NCBI GenBank assembly: GCA_019916065.1 | Contig: CM034241.1 | Span: 18,093,228-18,157,227, forward strand | DNA length: 64,000 bases | Origin: Vitellaria paradoxa | Taxonomy: Eukaryota > Streptophyta > Magnoliopsida > Ericales > Sapotaceae | Reading direction: 5' to 3' | In this document: piece by piece, positions 52,641-63,404 of the stretch | Layout: every line of letters begins with the position of its first letter | Numbering within the stretch: position 1 is the first letter of the stretch | Made by a program: the position numbers and the translations under genes | The notes under the pieces: generated by a model | What the model saw: the letters and a program-made list of their open reading frames with translations, nothing else | Databases searched by the model: none | What the model was told of the DNA's origin: nothing

Positions 52641-52701
52641 TTTATTCTATAAAAAATTCAATATTCATTTATTGTTTTTTTCTTTCGAAACATTAAATAA
52701 A

Positions 52702-52722
52702 TAGAGAGAGAGAGAGAGAGAG
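52702..52722. repeat. (GA)n microsatellite
   Basis: A GA dinucleotide run of about 21 bp between LINE O and the satellite. Confidence 0.85.
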
Positions 52723-53399
52723 TTAAAAAATTTGGAGGTGATGAAGAGTATCCCCTAAACATAAAAGGCTCTATGAAATCCCTTAGAAGGCAATAATAAA
52801 TAATATATTTATATCTATATCTATATGACTATATATTATGCTTATACTTGTAATTGAAAATTTTTTTTAAAATTGTACTTTTGGGCATTTGGTCAAGGTG
52901 TCAAATGTATAGGTTCGAAAATTTTTAGTGCCAAAGTTACTTGGATCAAGTAGCGAGGGTCTAAGGGGATATTGCTCGTAAAATTTCAAACAAAACGAAG
53001 TTCAGCAGGTACCTCATTTTTTTTTTTTTTGGTAATTAACAGGTACCTCATTGGAAAGCCATTGGGAGACTATTGGGAAGCTTGCCCCCACGAGATTATT
53101 AGCGAGCAAGCGAATGAGAATTGTTGGTATATTTTCTGAAGTTTTGATATAGTGATCATTCTATAAGCTACTAGATGCCTTACTAGGAATCATACTAGGA
53201 AAATATGGAGAGCAATTAAGGTCACTGGGAAAAGCCATGATGATATATTCAATGTAGAAACTCGTTGACTACCTCGTCTCTATGAGCAACAAGATTTTCA
53301 AAATATTCAAGGCAGTTCTATGTTCGATTTCAAGCAGGATTCAGTTTGGGAATTACTTTAACAAGCTAGACAGCTATTATGTTTATGTTGGAAAGTTTC
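52723..53399. other. Spacer before satellite; one LINE-tail insertion
   Basis: No coding sequence was recognised. AT-rich with TA-rich segment 52800-52850. The notable item is the ultra-short insertion at 53019-53039. Confidence 0.45.
53019..53039 (-). mobile_element. Ultra-short LINE-tail insertion with perfect 13-bp TSD
   Basis: On the minus strand the insert is ttaattacc plus 12 A and nothing else. It is bounded by exact caggtacctcatt copies at 53006-53018 and 53040-53052. The ttaattacc matches the terminal 3' UTR bases of LINEs K and L (aattacc / aattact) just before their poly(A). Confidence 0.85.
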
Positions 53400-53855
53400 T
53401 TAAGGCTTAAGGTGGTTAATTGAAATGGCCATAAATTGATGCTTGGGTGTCTAATTAGGGTGATTTTCGTGTATCTTCTCGAGGCTTACGCAATCAAATT
53501 GAAATGACCATAAGTTAGCACTCGGGCATCTGATTAGGGTTATAATTTTCTTCATTATAGATATATATAATTTTTTTTGAAATCTATGCAACCAAATTGA
53601 AACAACCATAACTTCGCCCTTGGATGTCTAATTAGGATGATATTTTTCTTCATTTAGTATGTTTTTTTCAAGATCTACACAACCAAATTGAAACGGCCAT
53701 AACTTGACCCTCAGTTGTTCAATTAGAGTGATACTTTTCTTCAAATCATGTATTTTTTTTTTGAAATCTACGCATTAAATTGAAACAACCAAATTAGGTG
53801 CTCGGGTGTTTGATTCTGGTGATATATTTTTTTTTTCGTTTTGTGTACGTTTAAC

Positions 53856-53970
53856 TTTTTTTTTTTTTGAAAGGTAAAGTTTTTGTTTTTATAAGAGAGA
53901 GGGGGAAGACTCGAACTCGAGTCATAAGCGGGTAATAGAAGCTCTTAACCACTGAGGTACAGGCCACGCT
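53856..53970 (-). mobile_element. Short tRNA-derived SINE inside the satellite
   Basis: On the minus strand a tRNA-like head has box A-like ACCTCAGTGGTTAAGAGC (complement of 53941-53958) and box B-like GAGTTCGAGTC (complement of about 53908-53918). A short body follows and then an A run (T run 53856-53868). It interrupts a satellite unit. The box spacing is tRNA-like but the 5' and 3' stems do not pair convincingly, so this is a retroposed remnant. No sure TSD. It is a different family from the SINE at 17610. Confidence 0.7.
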
Positions 53971-54790
53971 CAAATGGAAATGGCCATAACTTGAGCTTGG
54001 GTGTTTAGTTCGGATGATTCTTTTTTATTTTGTTTATTTTTTTCAGATATATGCAACCAAATTGAAATAACCATAACTTTGTGCTCGAGCATTTGAGTAG
54101 GGTGATATTTTTCTTTATTTAGTGTATTTTTCTCAAGATCTACGCAAATAAATTGAAACAACCATAAATTGGTGCTCGGGCATCCAATTAAGGTGAAAAT
54201 TTTATTTATTTTGTGTTTTTGTTTAAGACCATGCAACCAAACTAAAACGACCATAACTTGGTGGTTGGGGTTCCTATTAATGTTTTATATATATATTTTC
54301 ATTTTATGTATTTGTTTAAGATCTAAGCAACCAATTTGGAAGACTCTGGCTTAGTGTTTGGGCCTTGGATTAAGATGTTTTTCTTTATTTCATATTTTTT
54401 TTCAAGATCTACATAACCAAATTAAAATGGCCATAACTTAGCCCTCGGATGTCTAGTTCGTGTGAAATGTTTCTTCATTTTGTGTATTTTTTCAAGATCT
54501 ATGCAACTAAATTGAAACGACCATAACTTGGTCGTCAGGTGTTTGATTAGGTGAAATTACTCTTCAATTCATGTATTTTGTCGAGATCTACATAGCCAAA
54601 TTTAAATGGTCATGCTAGGCACTCGGGTGCCCCGATTCGGGTAATTTTTTTTTTCATTTCTTGTATTTTTACGTGATTTACGCAATCAATCCAAAATAGT
54701 CATATCTTGATGCTTGAGTGTTTAGTTAAAGTGATTTTTTTTTTCGTGTATCTTTTTAAGGTCTTTGCAATCAAATTGAAGTGACCATAA

Positions 54791-54816
54791 TTACCAAAAA
54801 AAAAAAAAAAAAAAAA
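54791..54816 (+). mobile_element. Probable LINE-tail insertion in satellite
   Basis: ttacc plus a run of about 22 A sits within a satellite unit. Flanks aattgaagtgaccataa and aattggaacaactgtaa are similar but imperfect; they could be an old duplication or simply two neighbouring units. Confidence 0.45.
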
Positions 54817-55214
54817 TTGGAACAACTGTAACTTGGTGCTCGAGTGTCCAATTAGGGAAATATTATTCTGCATTTCAAGTATTGTTTCGAGATCTACGTA
54901 ACCAAATTGAAATGGCCATAAAATTAGGGTGATATTTTTCTTCATTATGTATTTTTTTGTTTTTGTTTTTGTTTTTGAAGATCTACACAACCAATTAAAA
55001 TGGCCATAACTTGGTCCTTGGGTATTCGACTAGGGTGACACTTTTCTTAATTTTGCGTATTTTTTAAAAATCTATGCAACCAAATTGAAATGGCCATAAC
55101 TAGGTGCTCGGGTATTTGATCCAGTTGATTTTTTTTATTATATGTATTTTTATAAGATCTACGTAAGTAAACTGAAATAGCCATAACTTGGTGCTTGGGC
55201 GTTTGATTAGAGTG

Positions 55215-55240
55215 ATATATATATATATATATATATATAT
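55215..55240. repeat. (TA)n microsatellite in satellite
   Basis: About 26 bp of perfect TA, apparently grown from the gatattttt segment of a unit. Confidence 0.88.
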
Positions 55241-55905
55241 TTTGTTTGTGTATTTGATTTTAAGATCTTCATAACCAAATTGATATGACCATTACTTGGC
55301 ACTCGAGCACTAGATGAGGGTGATATTTTTCTTTATTTAATGTAGTTTGCCAAGGTCTACACAACCAAAATTGAAACGGCCATAACTTGGTGCTCGGGCC
55401 TTCTGTTAGGGTGATGTTTTTTTTATTTCATGTTTTTTTTCGAGATCTACGCAACCAAACTGAAAAAGCCGTAACTTGCCCCTTGGGAGTCTAATTAGGG
55501 TGAAAATTTTATTTATTTCGTGTACTTTGTCGAGATCTACGCAAGCAAATAAAAACATTCATAACTAGGCCCTAGGGTATCCGATTCAGGTGATATTACT
55601 TTTACATTTCGTGTATTTTTACATGATCTATAGAAGCAAATTCAAACGGCAATAACTTAGTTCTTGGGTGTCCTATTAGGGAGTTTTTTTTTTTTTCATA
55701 TACCTTTTTGAGGTCATAACATAGCGCTCAAGTGTTCGATTAGGGTGATTTTTTTTATTTTGTGTATTTTTAAGTGATCTACATAACTAAATTGAAATAG
55801 CCATAACTTGGCACTCGGTTGCCTGATTAGGGTAATATTTTTTGTTAGTTTGTGTATTTTTTTTTTATGTTTATGCAACCTTATTGAAACAACCATAACT
55901 TGGCA

Positions 55906-55924
55906 ATTACCAAAAAATAAAAAA
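55906..55924 (+). mobile_element. Ultra-short LINE-tail insertion with 15-bp TSD (satellite)
   Basis: attacc plus an A-rich tail (one T) lies between aaccataacttggca (55891-55905) and aaccatcacttggca (55925-55939), a 15-bp duplication with one mismatch. The duplicated stretch is shorter than the satellite period and ends exactly at the insert. Confidence 0.72.
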
Positions 55925-57749
55925 AACCATCACTTGGCACTTCGACAACCAATTTTGGTGATATTTTTCTTCATTTCTGGTATTTTTTGAGATCTATGCA
56001 ACCAACTTGGGATATCTATAACTTGGCCTTTAGGTGTCCGATTAGACTAATATTTTTTTTTATTTTGTATATTTTTTCAAGATATACACAGTCAAATTGA
56101 AATGGCCATAACTTGGCCCTCAAGTGTTTGATTAGGGTAATAGTTTTCTTCATTTTGGGTATTTTTTTTGAGATATATGCAACCAAATTGAAATGATCAT
56201 AACTAGGAGCTCAAGTGTCCTATTTGGTGATATTTATTTTCATTTTGTGTATTGTTTTTGAAATCTGCACAGCCAAATTAAAATGCTCATAATCAGCACA
56301 CTTGGGTGTCCAATTTAGGTGATATTATTTTTCATTTCGTGTATTTTTACATCATAAACACAACCAAATAGATATGGTTATAACTTAGCGCTTGATTGTC
56401 CAGTTAGGGTTAAATTTTTTTCATTTCAAGTTTTTTTTTTTTTAGATTACGTAACAAATTTGAAACAGCCATAACTTGCCTTCAAGCATCCAATTAAGGT
56501 AATTTTCTTTTCATTTTGAGTATTTTTGAGATCCATGCAACCAAATTAAAAGTTGGCACTCGGGTATCCGATTAGGGTAATAATTGTTTTGCTTTTCATA
56601 TGTTTTTTCAAGGTCTATGCAACCAAGTTAAAATGGCCATAACTTGGTGCTTGAGTGTCTGATTAGAATGATATTTTTTTCTTCACTTCATGTAATTTTT
56701 CAATATCTATGCAACCAAATTAAATGGTTATAATTAGATGGTCAAGTGTTTGATTAGAGTTATATGTCTCCTCATTGCATTTTTTAGATATTCATGCAAC
56801 CAAATTAAGACTTGGTGATTGAGTGTCCGGTTAATGTGAAATTTTTTTCATTTTGTGTATTTTTTTGATATCTATGTAGCCAATTAAAATGGCCATAACT
56901 AGGCACTTGGGTATCCGATTCGAGTGATATTTTTTTATTTTCTGTATTTTACGTGATTTATACAACCAAATTGAAATGGCCAAAACTCAACGCTTGGGAA
57001 TCCAATTAGGATGATATTTTTTTATTTCGTATATGATTTCGAGGTTTGCGCAACTAAATTGAAACGACTATAATTTGGCGTGAGAGTGTCCGATTGGGGT
57101 AATATTTTATTTTCGTGTTCTACACAACTAAATTGAAATGACACTTGGTGCTCAGTTGTCAAATTAAGGTGATGATTTGCTTCATTTTGTGTATCTTTTT
57201 GAGTTGTACAGACCCAAATTGATACGGCAATAACTTGGCGCTATGGTGATATTTTTCCTTATTTTGTGCATCGTTTTTTAGATCTATGCAACCAAATTAA
57301 AATTGGTTCTCAAGTATCCAATCAGGTTGATATGTTTTTTATTTTGTCTATCTTTTCGAGGTCTACGCAAGCAAATTAACGACCATGGCTTGGTGCTCGG
57401 GCATCCAATTAGGGTGATATTTTTCTTTATTTCATGTATTTTATGTGATCTACACAAGTAAATTCGAACAGGCACAACTTAGTGTTCGGTTATAGATTTA
57501 GGTGATTTTTTTTAGTAATTAAGTAATTTAGATTAATGGGAATTTAAGTACAATATCCTGGGGCCATACCCCCGTGTAACAAAATCTTTACAAAAGAAAT
57601 AAACTTAGTTACAATTGAATCCCCCAATTACTAATCAATCTAGAATTTACACTAGCCATATTGTTGATAGGGAATTAGGAAAGCTTGGTTCTTACTTCAT
57701 ACTTTGTCCTTTAAACAATGGCAGCAATTGATGATGAGAGCCTCTTGAA

Positions 57750-60700
57750 TATTCTCGTATTCCTTTCCTCCCATATATGGTAGACTAGGCCAGCCCATGC
57801 TAGCTTACAAAGGGTGTTGCCAAGTTGCTTCCCACTAAACTTTCCTGTGGCCAAGAAACTTCATTCTTCCAGGTTATGTTAGATTTAGCAATGGAGCATT
57901 TTTGCAATATTATAGTCCTCAATTCAGCCACAAAGGAGCATTGGAAAAACAAGTGATCCATGGTCTCTAATGCATGACCACACAATACACATGAGGGGTC
58001 CACGCTCCGCTCATACCCTAACCAATCATTCTATCTTTAGTATTCAACCTTTCCTTTATTGTAAGCCAAAGTATGAAACTATGTCTAGGGATGTGATGAG
58101 TAAACCACAGCAAGCAATGCCAAGTTACCTTGTGCTTCCTTTCCCGAATTGAATTCCATGTTGCAGCGGCTCCATACATTCCATTCTTGGAGGCGATCCA
58201 TATGAATTTATCCATAGAGTGGGAGTTTGGCAAATAGTTGGGTGGGTGCTCAAGTATGATCTCCCTAAGTTCCTATGTGCACGAGTAGGGCTATTTCCAT
58301 TGCCCATTTTCATCCATTTGTGAGGCTTTTGCTTCTTTAGACAGTCCAGCATCATAGGCAATCTTAGGCCCATATTTAGGAATTAGAGGACCAAAGGGAT
58401 GCCAATTAGAGTAGCAAAAGGAGATTGAGTCACCATTGCCTACTTTGTATTTAGATATGCATCTAGCTTCCTCTCTAAGCTTGAGCAATTTCCTCCATGT
58501 CCAAGAGTAGTCTGAAGGTGGCTTTATCTCCCAAAAGCATTTCCCTTTGAGGAGATTAGAATGGCACCATTTAACCCAAAGAGAAGGACTTTTGGAGCAT
58601 AAAGCCCATATGTGCCTCATAATGGAAGCTTTGTTCCATTCTCCAAGTCTACGGATTCCAAGACTTCTTTCATTTTTTGGCTTGCAAACTTCATTCCATG
58701 CTATTGCTTTAAATCTACTCCAGTCGACAGAAATCTTCTCAGGACTTTTTCTATAGCATTGCTTACTCTTTTGGGGAGGATGAAGTGAATGCTCCAATAA
58801 ACTTGTATGTTGAACAGGATTGACTTGATAAGAACCACCCTACCCGCATAAGATAGACATTTGGCAGTCCAGCTTTTAACTCTCTTAGTGATCTTCTCAA
58901 TTAATTCCTTGCAATCTTCAAACTTGAGTTTAGTGGATATCAAGGGAACTCCTAAGTATTTGACAGGAAGTTCCCCTAGTTGAAAGCCAAGTAATGAGCA
59001 TAGATGGAGCTTTTCTTGGTGGCTTAGTCTTGATATGTAAACTTTGCTTTTGCTTCCATTTGGATATAGTCCTGAATACTTGTGAAATTCCTGTAGAGCT
59101 TGATGAATTATCTGGAAGGAAGCTTCATTAGGAGTACAAAGTAGAAATAAGTCATCTGCAAAGCATATATGATTAATGAGAGGATTAGTGCACTTCGAAT
59201 GGTAAACAAAGTCACTTTCTTCCACCATCTTATTAAAAAGCCTCGACAAGAATTCCATGACAATAAGAAATAGGTATGGGGAAAGTAGATCACCTTACGG
59301 AAGTCCTCTAGCACCCGAAAAATGACCTTCAAGAACACCATTTATAGATATTGAGAATTGAGGAGAGGTGATGCAAACTCTGATCCAATCAACAATTTAC
59401 TTGGAAGATTAAAGGCCTGTAGTGCATCAAGTATGATGCTCCATGAGACTGAATCGAAAGCCTTCATCAAATCAATCTTCAAAGCTCTTTTAGGAGATAT
59501 ATTCTATCTGTGATAGTTCCTCACCAATTCTTGCATTAGGAGGATTTGATCTAAAATGGACCTTCCTTTAACAAAATCTACTTAAGAGGGACTGATTATA
59601 TGAGGGATTATCTTATTGAGTCTATTGGCAATGATTTTTGAAATGCACTTATATATAGTAGGGTAATAAGCTATGGGTCTATAATCTATGTCCTTACTTG
59701 GATTAGGAGTTTTAGGGACTAAAGCAATAATGGTTGAGTTGACCACCCTTAGTAGCTTTCTCGAGCTGAAAAAAGATCTTATGGCAGCAAGGAAGTCATC
59801 TCCTACAACACTCCAAGCTTTCTTAAAGAAGTGAGAAGTGAATCCATCCGACCCCAGTGCTTTATGGCTTGGCAATGAGAATAAGGTGTTTTTGATCTCC
59901 TCATCCGTGACTTCATGGTCTAAAGAATTCAGCAACTCTAATGGTAAGTTTGTTTGCATGATACTTTCAATATAATTCTTATCTCCTTGCGGGTATTAGA
60001 ATGGAGTCCCCAATAGCTTCTTGTAAAAATCAATAAAGATGGACTTGACCTCTCCATAATCTTTATGTCTTTCACCTTGATCATCTTAGATAGAGAGAAT
60101 TTTATTTTTTGAACGATGAGCTTTGACTTTTCTATGAAAGTAAGAGGTATTTTGGTCTCCTAATTTAATTGAATCGTTCGTTGCTTTTTGCTTATAAAAG
60201 GCTTCTTCAGCTAGGGCGAGATGAAGATAATCCTCAAGGGCTTTGTTTTCTTCAACTAGAAGACTTGGATTGGCATTCACTTGGATTTCACTTTGAATAG
60301 CATTAAGCTTTGCTTTTGCTTCAGCAACCTTAGTAGAAATTCCTCCATAATGCTTGATATTAAAGGACTTTAGTGCCACCTTGAGTGCCTTAAGCTTAGA
60401 AAAGAACTTGAACATAGGAGTGCCTGAGACTCGAACAGTCCATACCTCCTCAACTACCTGGAGAAACTCTTTATTCTTGGTCCAATAATTGAAGAACTTG
60501 AAGGGCTTCCTACCAGCTGAAACATTGGGCCGAATGTTGATCATGGCAGGGCTATGATCCAAAATGCTAGCTGTGGGGAAGAAGGCCTTGGAATTGGGGA
60601 AGCTAGTAAGCCAACTCTTATTGACTAGAGTTCTATCAAGCTTGCCAAAAACTCTACACCCATCATCTTGTTTATTACTCCATGTATACAAGCAACCCAA

Positions 60701-61238
60701 GAATCTTAGGTCAATTACCTCAACAGCTTCAATGCATTCATTGAACTCTCGAACTACAACTTTTTCAATTCTCCTGCCTCCTCTTTTTTCATGCTCATCT
60801 TTGACTACATTGAAATCCCCCAAGATGATCCATGGAGCTGCATTTCCAATCATAGCATAATTGGCTTGAAGCTCAATCCATAATAACTCTTTACATCCCC
60901 TATCATTAGAAGCATATACATAGGTAGCAAAAACATTTATAGAGTGTGTGATGGTTTATGTGGCAAAAGATTGATTGGCTAGTGGTTGAGATTGTCTGAA
61001 CATTGATAGATGAGGGATCTCACAAAATAAGGATTCTAGCTACCATATCATTTGAGTAGTTTCCAACATGATAAAAGGACGAGTTTATGTATTTATAAAT
61101 TTTATCAACATTGTGATTTCGAATCTTGATCTCCAAAAGGCCAACTAAGTTGAGAGAGGAGCTTTTGATTAGCTTCTTAACTTCTGATTGCTTGATGGGG
61201 TGGTTTAGACCGCTAACATTCCATGCAACAAAATTCAT
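57750..61238 (-). pseudogene. LINE L ORF2: endonuclease, RT, zf-RVT
   Basis: The start at 61236-61238 gives MNFVAWNVSGLNHPIKQSEV, an AP-endonuclease front, with WIILGDFNVVKDEHEKRGG near 60830 and SILDHSPAMINI near 60560. RT includes [20 protein letters not shown] near 59700 and HICFADDLFLLC (FADD complement 59151-59162). Post-RT has NIQVYWSIHFILPKRV and KSPSLWVKWCHSNLLKGKCF. The zinc segment CVLCGHALETMDHLFFQCSF is near 57990-57930. Several frameshifts and stops break it (near 61020, 60086, 59570, 59290, 58700 and 58240). Confidence 0.88.
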
Positions 61239-61598
61239 TGTGAGGAGGAGGAAGATGGGTTAGTGGACTTGGCTTGGGAGGCCTTGTTCTTTTGCACTAA
61301 TGCATGCATCATCTTTGCTTTTTTCTTCTTTTGGCTTCTAGTTAATTGGAAATCAGAATTTGTAGCTTCTTTATCTACCTTTTGGTCTCCTTTAGGAAAC
61401 AAGAATTGACTCTTACTATCTTGATCTATAATAGTCAATTGGCCATCAAGAACCTACATTTGCTGAGTTTTATCTTCATCATACTACAATAATGCAACAA
61501 CTTTTTGATTGAAGTTTGGTTCTTGGATGGCTAGAGGAGAGATGGATAATGGAGCCTTTTCCGCTTACTCAACAAGGCAATTCAACTTATCAATTACA

Positions 61599-62441
61599 TC
61601 AAGCCGAGTCAACTTTGTTCCCCTCAGTTTTGAGTTCATCTTTATATGATTTCATCAACTCAATTGGAATTGCAGTACTAGAGTCTTCGGGTAATGCCAC
61701 TTCTAAAGTTGCTTGCAGCTTTGTGCTATCCATAGGCTTGGAGACAGGTCTCCATTGTTGCCTTACACCTTTTGGGCATTGGTTAATTCTATGGCCAAAT
61801 TGTTTACATCCATCACAAATGGTGGGAATCCATTCATACTCCACTGGTTGTTTAAAAGTCTTCCCATTATAATCTTCAATTTCAATGAATGGAGGAAAGG
61901 CAGCTTGCTTATCAACTTCAATGCAGACCCATGCATAGGCGAGTCTTTGCCTTTGAGATGTCATTCTATTAGTGAACATGGGACACCCAATCTGGCTTGC
62001 TATCTTACTCAGAGACTTAGCTGACCATAAATGGAGCTTCAAGTGTGGAAATCTTACCCAAATTAAGAGAAATTTAGGCCTTACTTTATCATACATTTTA
62101 GTAGAGGACCATGGCCTCAATATTAGGGGTTTGTCATAGTAACTCCATGGTCCTAATTCCAGCACTTTAAGTTTTGTTTCTTCATCTTGGAAGTTAAACA
62201 CAAATAAACTAGCCTTTAATATGAAGAGTTCTATGTAGCCAAAAGCTTTCCATCTTCTTTCTATAAACTGCTTCATCAACTTATATGGAGGCTTTGCTCC
62301 AATGACATAGCCTACAATGGCATTATCCCACCTTTTAAGCTCCTTAGATACCTCCTCTAAGGTAATGGTGACAGGTAGTTTGGAAGCCTTTTTGGTATCT
62401 TGAGTCGGGATGAACTCAAGTGCGGTGGTATTTGCTTTCAC
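61599..62441 (-). pseudogene. LINE L ORF1: DUF4283 and CCHC RNA-binding protein
   Basis: A 280-codon open frame, MKANTTALEFIPTQDTKKAS onward. Residues about 25-170 have the DUF4283 pattern of plant LINE ORF1 (WDNAIVGYVIGAKPPYKLMK, FNFQDEETKLKVLELGPWSY, LLIWVRFPHLKLHLWSAKSL). A CCHC knuckle follows, ICDGCKQFGHRINQCP (residues about 215-230). It binds LINE RNA in the family. A separate downstream piece (61438-61235) with RSQKKKKAKMMHALVQKN is the basic tail, separated from it by stops. The open N-terminal part is unusually well kept for this window; the full protein is probably interrupted. Confidence 0.8.
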
Positions 62442-62503
62442 CTGGTTGGAATTAAAAAGTTGGGCCCATGTTGACTTTGGACTAGCAGGGGAGGATTTGA
62501 ACC

Positions 62504-62850
62504 ATATTCAAATGACTGTAACTTGGTGCTCGGGTGCCTGGTTTGAGTGGGAATTTGCTCCATTTCTGGTATTTTTATGTAATTTATGTAACCAAATTAA
62601 AATGGCTATAACTTGGCGCTTGGTGTCTAATTTTATTATTTTTTTTTCATTTCGTGTATTTTTGCGTGATTTACGCAACTAAATTGAAGTAATAACAACT
62701 TGGTGCTGGGGTGTCCGATTAAAGTGATATTTTTCTTCATTTCATGTATTTTTATGTGATTTTCATAAACAAGTTTAAAAAGCTATAATTTAGCGCTTGG
62801 GTGTTCGATTAGAGTGATAGTTTTCTTCATTTTGTGTATTTTTATAGCCT
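62504..62850. repeat. ~90-bp satellite, right-hand part
   Basis: About four further units (tgtaacttggtgctcgggtg; ggctataacttggcgcttgg; aataacaacttggtgctggg; aagctataatttagcgcttg) continue the array of 53400-57502 beyond LINE L and fade at about 62850. Confidence 0.82.
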
Positions 62851-63404
62851 TCTCTATGGGTTTACAAAAAATTAACAAAATTTGAAGTCCTAGTTCTAAA
62901 GGGACTCCCTAAAATTCAAACAAGCCTAAATAGACAATGTCCTTACCTCAAGAAATATGTCTTTGACATTTTTATGCAATTTTGAAGTCTTCTAATTTGA
63001 TTTAAGGGTCCCAATGATGTCAGTCAGTTGGTCACTGTAATTTTGCCAATAAGAGCTATTTCGGACATTCTTATGCCAAAATAGCCTTTGAAAGCACCTT
63101 TTGACCTCTCTAAACCCAAATTTGAATTCCACCACATGTTTTTTGAATATTCTAAAGCTTTTCACATTTTTTAAACTTGATTTGGTTATTCTAGTCAATG
63201 TTACTCTGTGGGTACGTTGGTAGCCTCAAAACTGAATCTCTAGAATGAATTGACCTTTGAAACTTGAATTTGGCCAATTTTCAATGTAAGAATATTGAAC
63301 TCCACTCTTTGAATGTCCTCATAACGTCCTACAAAGTATTGATTCCATCTGGACCATCAATTTAACTTTGCTCTGTTTCTAGGGACACATTGGTTATTTT
63401 TTAC
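62851..63404. other. No feature recognised
   Basis: AT-rich non-coding sequence after the satellite. No TE or gene similarity was seen. Confidence 0.5.

Larger units (their letters stand above)
53400..57502. repeat. ~90-bp tandem satellite, diverged (about 40 units)
   Basis: Units of about 90 bp repeat head to tail, recognisable by ccataacttgg, then gctcgggtgtccgattaggg, gtgatatttttcttcattt, cgtgtatttttt and gatctacgcaaccaaatt. Spacing between successive ccataacttgg boxes is about 87-91 bp where undisturbed (for example near 54069, 54160 and 54249). Units differ by many substitutions and small indels, so the array is old. It contains a SINE, LINE-tail insertions and a (TA)n run. It has no coding capacity. 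I do not recognise the family. Confidence 0.88.
57503..62503 (-). mobile_element. LINE L, nearly full-length, splits the satellite
   Basis: A 5.0-kb L1-type LINE on the minus strand. It has ORF1 (62441-61599), ORF2 (61238 to about 57750), a 3' UTR with the family's gggg-aatgcc-like block, and a short A tail (T run 57508-57515, preceded on the minus strand by ttaattact). It is the same family as K. Satellite units lie on both sides (left end 57502, right start about 62504). I could not find a convincing TSD. Confidence 0.88.

Noticed and set aside
53908..53960. Possible tRNA gene
   Set aside because: Box A and B-like motifs exist, but stems do not pair and an A tail follows; it fits a SINE.
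53400..57502. CRISPR-like array
   Set aside because: Head-to-tail diverged 90-bp units without constant repeats and unique spacers, in plant nuclear DNA; this is satellite DNA.
61599..62441. Host zinc-knuckle protein gene
   Set aside because: DUF4283 plus CCHC upstream of endonuclease/RT on the same strand is the standard LINE ORF1 layout.
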